From positions 1 to 17,185 of the forward strand of contig DASXTB010000473.1 in the NCBI GenBank assembly GCA_036505615.1: a DNA stretch of 17,185 nt, in the 5' to 3' direction. Positions 13,961-17,185 of this stretch are shown here, piece by piece. The first letter of the stretch is position 1. Every line of letters starts with the position of its first letter. The DNA is from DASXTB01 sp036505615. Lineage in GTDB: Bacteria > Acidobacteriota > UBA6911 > JACQSX01. The position numbers were made by a program, and so were the translations under genes. Under the pieces are notes generated by a model. That model had not been told where the DNA came from, ran no database searches, and was given only the letters and a program-made list of their open reading frames with translations.

Positions 13961-13996
13961 TTGCCAATTCGACATTCGGCATTTGCAATTCGGCAT
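13961..13996. repeat. Heptamer array directly after the M28 stop codon
   Basis: ATTCGAC, ATTCGGC, ATTTGCA and ATTCGGC units end at the base before the minus-strand TAA of the peptidase gene. It is a further case of an array placed exactly at a gene end. The interval 13877-13960 shows nothing else. Confidence 0.8.
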
Positions 13997-15814
13997 TTAT
14001 TGCCTTTTCTCCAGCGTCACTGTGGCTTTCAACGGCTTCCCATCGCGGATGCATTCCACTTCGACTGTCTGTCCAGGCGCGTGGCTGCGAAGAGCGAAAG
14101 TAAAGTCGTAAAGGTTTTCAATCGGTTTGCCGTCAAATCTTACCAGCACATCGCCCGCCCGCAGTCCCGCCTTCTGCGCGGGACTTCCTTGGCGCACATC
14201 GGAAAATCGCACTCCTTTTATATCCTGGGCGAAATCGGGAATCGATCCGAAATAGGCGCCATAACCTGATCCGCCGCCGGCCGGCTTCGCTTCGGCGACA
14301 GCAACAAAATGCAGTGGGGACGTGGAAGCAGCCAGCTTCGCCACTGCCTGCCCGACCAGATCGAGGACCTCCATGGAAGTCTCTACATTGATCTTCTGCC
14401 AGTCATCGGTGGCCTTGTGATAATCGCTGTGAAGGCCGGAAAAAAAGAAGAGCGCCGGGATGCCCCGGACAGTGAACGACATATGATCGCTGCCTCCCAG
14501 ACCGCTCTGGGATGTCTCGATCTTCAACGGAGTCACCAGGCTCGTCACCAGCGCGCCGAACTCCTGAGCCGTGCCGACGCCCCCCAGGTAAATCTTCCCT
14601 TTCGATCGGCCGATCATATCCATATTGACCATGGCCACCACGTGCTGCGCCTCAGCCGGGAGATTCTTGACGAAGTAGCCCGAGCCGAGCAGACCCAGCT
14701 CTTCTCCGGCAAAGGCAACAAAAATGATCCCACGCTGAAAACGGGAATGATTCGAAGCCAATTCCCGCGCAAGGCACAGCACAGCCGCGGTTCCGCTGGC
14801 GTTATCGTCGGCGCCGTTGTGCGGCTGGCCCAGCGCCTTGGGATCGAGCGCAAATTTCTCCCCCAGACCGAGGTGGTCGTAATGGGCTCCTACCACCAAC
14901 CACTCCTTCGATTGCGGATTGTGGATTGCGGAATGCGGATTGTGGATTGCAGATTGCGGATTGTGGATTGCGGAATGCGGACTAGGTGATGCGGATTGCG
15001 GATTAGGTGATCTTGATGTCTCGGGCTGCGCTCCCTCAGCAGCAGGCAGATAACCAACGACGTTGGCCACCTCCTTTTTCTTCTCCTCAATTTGCATGTT
15101 CCAGGTCAATGGTGCGCGAGAAAGAGAGGCATGCGGATTGTTCCACTGATCCGGTGGCGCCCCCAGCAGGGACGTGGCGAGCTGCGCGGTTACCGCAAAA
15201 GAGATAATCCCCATTCGCTCAGCTCTACGCGAGGGATAAACTCCAGGGTGTTCAACCACGATTGCCAGCGCGGACGCTCCTTGATTCTTTGCCAGCACGA
15301 TCTTGGAGTTGGTGTCGGCAAGCAGAGCCACTCGCTCCTGTTTTTCCGCGAGCTTCGGATAACCGTCCAAAACCACAACTACTCTTCCTCGAACTTCTTT
15401 GCCTGCATAGTCGTTGTAACCGGCATCGGCTGAGTCGATGCCGTAGCCGCAAAAGACCGCTTCCGTCTCTCCGGAAACTTGATCCGAAAATGAAAGCAGA
15501 GAAAAATCGTTGTCCAGGCGAAAGGTTTTTCCCGCAGCCTTCAATTGACTTCTCGCGCCCACCCTGGTTTCCGCGGTAATTTCAAAGAACTGGCGGTACC
15601 CGTTGAGAGAGGGGAAAGCCTTCAAGCCCGATCGCCGGAACTCCTTTTCGATATAGCCGGCGGCTTTTTCCAGCTCCGGTTGGTTATTTCCCCGTCCTTT
15701 CAGTTCATCGGAGGCCAGATATTTTATGTGGGCCAGATATTGATCGGGCGGGAAATGCTGCTCTGCAGGAAGAACAGCGTTGAACAGGATCAGAAAGGCA
15801 ATAAATTTTTTCAT
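13997..15814 (-). CDS. Secreted M28-family metallopeptidase with PA and PDZ domains
   Basis: A 605-residue zinc aminopeptidase-like protein. The signal peptide is MKKFIAFLILFNAVLPA. A protease-associated (PA) domain lies at about 120-240 (VFCGYGID, GRVVVVLDGYP). The M28 catalytic domain has its five zinc ligands in place: H311 in AHYDHLG, D336 or D337 in GADDNASGTA, E371-E372 in GEELGLLGS (E371 as general base), D399 in NMDMIGR and H466 in HSDYHKATDD. A C-terminal PDZ domain (about 530-603) includes GSPAQKAGLRAGDVLVRFDG. It probably trims peptides outside the cytoplasm. Residues about 266-302 (SPNPQSASPSPHSAIHNP and onward) are a heptamer-array insertion between the PA domain's NVVGYLPAAEG and the first zinc-ligand strand. 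A hairpin lies upstream at 15837-15859, and no strong Shine-Dalgarno is seen. Its link to the polysaccharide genes is only proximity. Confidence 0.95.
   Translation of the reverse strand: MKKFIAFLILFNAVLPAEQHFPPDQYLAHIKYLASDELKGRGNNQPELEKAAGYIEKEFRRSGLKAFPSLNGYRQFFEITAETRVGARSQLKAAGKTFRLDNDFSLLSFSDQVSGETEAVFCGYGIDSADAGYNDYAGKEVRGRVVVVLDGYPKLAEKQERVALLADTNSKIVLAKNQGASALAIVVEHPGVYPSRRAERMGIISFAVTAQLATSLLGAPPDQWNNPHASLSRAPLTWNMQIEEKKKEVANVVGYLPAAEGAQPETSRSPNPQSASPSPHSAIHNPQSAIHNPHSAIHNPQSKEWLVVGAHYDHLGLGEKFALDPKALGQPHNGADDNASGTAAVLCLARELASNHSRFQRGIIFVAFAGEELGLLGSGYFVKNLPAEAQHVVAMVNMDMIGRSKGKIYLGGVGTAQEFGALVTSLVTPLKIETSQSGLGGSDHMSFTVRGIPALFFFSGLHSDYHKATDDWQKINVETSMEVLDLVGQAVAKLAASTSPLHFVAVAEAKPAGGGSGYGAYFGSIPDFAQDIKGVRFSDVRQGSPAQKAGLRAGDVLVRFDGKPIENLYDFTFALRSHAPGQTVEVECIRDGKPLKATVTLEKRQ
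14909..15010. repeat. GCGGATT/GTGGATT heptamer array inside the M28 gene
   Basis: On the plus strand, ATTGCGG/ATTGTGG/AATGCGG units; on the coding strand they read as NPQSAIH repeats. It keeps the frame and lies at the PA-catalytic domain boundary. Unlike the insertion in the second GT4 gene, there is no inverted partner here. Confidence 0.92.
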
Positions 15815-15836
15815 AATGAGGTTTACTCGCCTTGTA

Positions 15837-15859
15837 GAGACGTCCCGCTGGGACGTCTC
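15837..15859. repeat. Perfect 10-bp hairpin upstream of the M28 gene
   Basis: GAGACGTCCC-gct-GGGACGTCTC, 23 bases before the M28 start codon. A second hairpin, GCCCGC-gact-GCGGGC, follows at 15884-15899, and then TAGCCCCGGGTGGAGCGAAG. All look like pieces of dispersed palindromic repeats. In the M28 transcript the first would be a strong leader hairpin. Confidence 0.75.
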
Positions 15860-15935
15860 CCTGGAGTTTCTACATTTTCAGTAGCCCGCGACTGCGGGCG
15901 AAAGCATGTAGCCCCGGGTGGAGCGAAGTGTTCGG

Positions 15936-15979
15936 TATCATGACATCCTTTACACTTTGTATCAGGACATCCTTTACAC
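15936..15979 (+). repeat. Paired 20-bp direct repeats at the left end of the insertion sequence
   Basis: TATCATGACATCCTTTACAC (15936-15955) and TATCAGGACATCCTTTACAC (15960-15979) differ at one base and are 4 nt apart. They lie 40 nt upstream of the transposase. They may be transposase-binding sites in the IS left end; the exact terminus cannot be fixed without the right end. Confidence 0.7.
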
Positions 15980-16008
15980 GAAAAGGTAAAAAGGGAGCTC
16001 CTAAGATT

Positions 16009-16013
16009 GGAGG
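16009..16013 (+). promoter_or_regulatory. Shine-Dalgarno GGAGG deciding the GTG start of the transposase
   Basis: GGAGG lies five bases before the GTG at 16019 and supports that start over the in-frame ATG at 16043. Confidence 0.8.
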
Positions 16014-16018
16014 CAGGA

Positions 16019-17185
16019 GTGCCCTGGAAAGTAAAGGATGCAATGGATCAACGGATCGAGTTTGTAGTGCGAGCATTAGAAAGAGAGAGGGATTTGAGCA
16101 GCTTATGCCGGGAGTTTGGGATCAGTCGCCCTACTGGTTATCACTGGCTGAATCGGTACCAGCAAGTGAAGAGCTTATCGGGACTGAAGGAGCAGTCCAG
16201 ACGACCCAAGCGCAGCCCCAACAAGACCATCCCACGGCATGAAGAGCTGGTGGTTCAGATCAGGCGCGACACTGCCTGGGGTGGCAAGAAAATCCAGCAC
16301 GTGCTGGCTCGAGATCACAGGATCGAACTAACGGTGCCCACAGTGAATCGGATCATCAAACGTAATGGCTTGCTTGAGCGTCAAGACCGTCATCGGCCGG
16401 CACTAGAGCGGTTTGAGCGCCAGGCGCCCAATGAGCTATGGCAGATGGATTTCAAAGGCCCCTATCCCATCGAGCGTGGCAAGTGTTATCCATTTTCCAT
16501 TTTGGATGACCACAGCCGCTTTCTGGTAGGACTTTTTGCGCTACCTAGCATAGAGGGTGTGCAGGTGGAACGTCGCCTCCGTGAAGTATTCGAACAGTAC
16601 GGAGTACCTGATTGCATGCTGATGGATCACGGCACACCGTGGTGGAGTACGACCAACGGTCATGGCCTTACGCAATTGGCCGTCAAACTAATCAAACAGG
16701 GAATAGGGCTGCGCTATAGCGGAATTGGGCATCCGCAGACACAAGGTAAAGTGGAGCGATTTCACGGCACGCTGGGTAAAGCAATGGCGATGCAGGAGCC
16801 GGCCCGCACCGTTGCTGCGTGGCAGAAATGGATGAAAAGGTTTCGGCAACAATACAACCAAGTGCGGCCGCACGAGGCCATTGAAATGAGAGTGCCCGCC
16901 GATCTGTATCAACCCAGTTTAAGGCACTATCATCCCCACCCACCCGAATGGGAGTATCCACCTGGAGCGGTGGTAAAACGACTCAGTCGCGATGGCATCG
17001 TTTATTACCGATTACGTCTCGTGTGTGAAGCGCTGGCCCACGAGTATGTTTCACTACAGCAGCTGGACGATAGAGTGCTAGTGACCTACCGACACATGCA
17101 CATCCGTGAACTGGATACCATCACGGGAAAGACTCTGCCGATTCTAAAGCCTGCTGTGGAAAGCAGTGGTGCGGTGAAAGAAAGA
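16019..17185 (+). CDS. IS481-family DDE transposase, 3' end cut by the window edge
   Basis: The frame is open from a GTG at 16019 to the last base: 389 codons with no stop, so only the C-terminal tail is missing. The start MPWKVKDAMDQR is the usual IS481 opening and is preceded by a good ribosome site. A helix-turn-helix follows at about 25-47 (LSSLCREFGISRPTGYHWL). The integrase core (RNase H fold) shows all three catalytic acids: D144 in ELWQMDFKG, D203 in MLMDHGTPW and E246 in HPQTQGKVERFHGTL. The spacing of the last two is longer than the 35 residues of IS3-type enzymes, as is usual for IS481. No frameshift or internal stop is seen, so the enzyme may be active. It catalyses cut or copy and integration of its own element. 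The gene carries no heptamer repeats. Confidence 0.95.
   Translation, partial: MPWKVKDAMDQRIEFVVRALERERDLSSLCREFGISRPTGYHWLNRYQQVKSLSGLKEQSRRPKRSPNKTIPRHEELVVQIRRDTAWGGKKIQHVLARDHRIELTVPTVNRIIKRNGLLERQDRHRPALERFERQAPNELWQMDFKGPYPIERGKCYPFSILDDHSRFLVGLFALPSIEGVQVERRLREVFEQYGVPDCMLMDHGTPWWSTTNGHGLTQLAVKLIKQGIGLRYSGIGHPQTQGKVERFHGTLGKAMAMQEPARTVAAWQKWMKRFRQQYNQVRPHEAIEMRVPADLYQPSLRHYHPHPPEWEYPPGAVVKRLSRDGIVYYRLRLVCEALAHEYVSLQQLDDRVLVTYRHMHIRELDTITGKTLPILKPAVESSGAVKER

Larger units (their letters stand above)
15936..17185 (+). mobile_element. IS481-family insertion sequence, right end outside the window
   Basis: The element comprises the paired direct repeats, a short leader and the transposase gene. 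The left boundary is set provisionally at the first direct repeat. The preceding repeat TAGCCCCGGGTGGAGCGAAG may have been interrupted by the insertion. Confidence 0.7.

Noticed and set aside
14309..14989. 226-residue plus-strand frame within the M28 gene
   Set aside because: Antisense shadow of the zinc peptidase, ending in the heptamer array.
15928..16242. Plus-strand frame over the IS left end
   Set aside because: Overlaps the real transposase in a different frame and reads through the direct repeats.

Overview
This looks like a chromosomal stretch from an uncultured, repeat-rich bacterium, most plausibly Acidobacteriota. That assignment is an inference from gene style and from the many phrase-like short repeats; no rRNA, tRNA or marker gene is present to settle it. 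The core is an accessory surface-polysaccharide locus. It holds two GT4 glycosyltransferases, a VanZ-like membrane protein, a secreted alkaline-phosphatase-superfamily (sulfatase-fold) enzyme, a polyprenyl-phosphate sugar-1-phosphate transferase (WbaP/PHPT type), two GT2 glycosyltransferases and a tandem pair of unrecognised cupin-like proteins. After it come a secreted protein of unknown function, a secreted M28 peptidase with a PDZ domain, and an IS481-family transposase that runs off the right edge.

Layout. 1-350: a large imperfect palindrome, then a small hairpin repeat. 351-8447 (+ strand): GT4, GT4, VanZ-like, sulfatase-fold enzyme, WbaP-like initiator. 8613-9509 (-): GT2. 9921-11079 (+): two overlapping cupin-like genes. 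11192-12241 (-): second GT2. 12242-12650: palindromes and repeats only. 12651-13316 (-): secreted unknown. 13317-13996: a MITE-like element and repeats. 13997-15814 (-): M28 peptidase. 15936-17185 (+): left part of an IS481-type insertion sequence with an almost complete transposase. In a working model, the WbaP-like enzyme loads the first sugar on the lipid carrier, the four glycosyltransferases extend the unit, and the sulfatase-fold enzyme may modify or trim it outside the cytoplasm. No flippase, polymerase or export gene lies in the window.

The most unusual property is the repeat content. Heptanucleotide tandem arrays (variants of GAAAGTC, GCGGATT, GAATGAC, GGCGGAA and ATCGGTC) lie between the genes and also, in frame, inside three enzymes. 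Because 7 and 3 share no factor, an array encodes the same seven-residue peptide in every frame of a strand, and most variants have no stop on either strand. Many arrays come as inverted pairs around a short unique spacer. Such pairs fill both convergent gene junctions and the divergent one. A GAATGAC unit supplies the stop codon of three genes, and arrays abut several start codons in place of a Shine-Dalgarno sequence. A second class, a ~180-220 bp MITE-like element with terminal inverted repeats, occurs three times. A third class is two long palindromes built from ~10-bp repeats.
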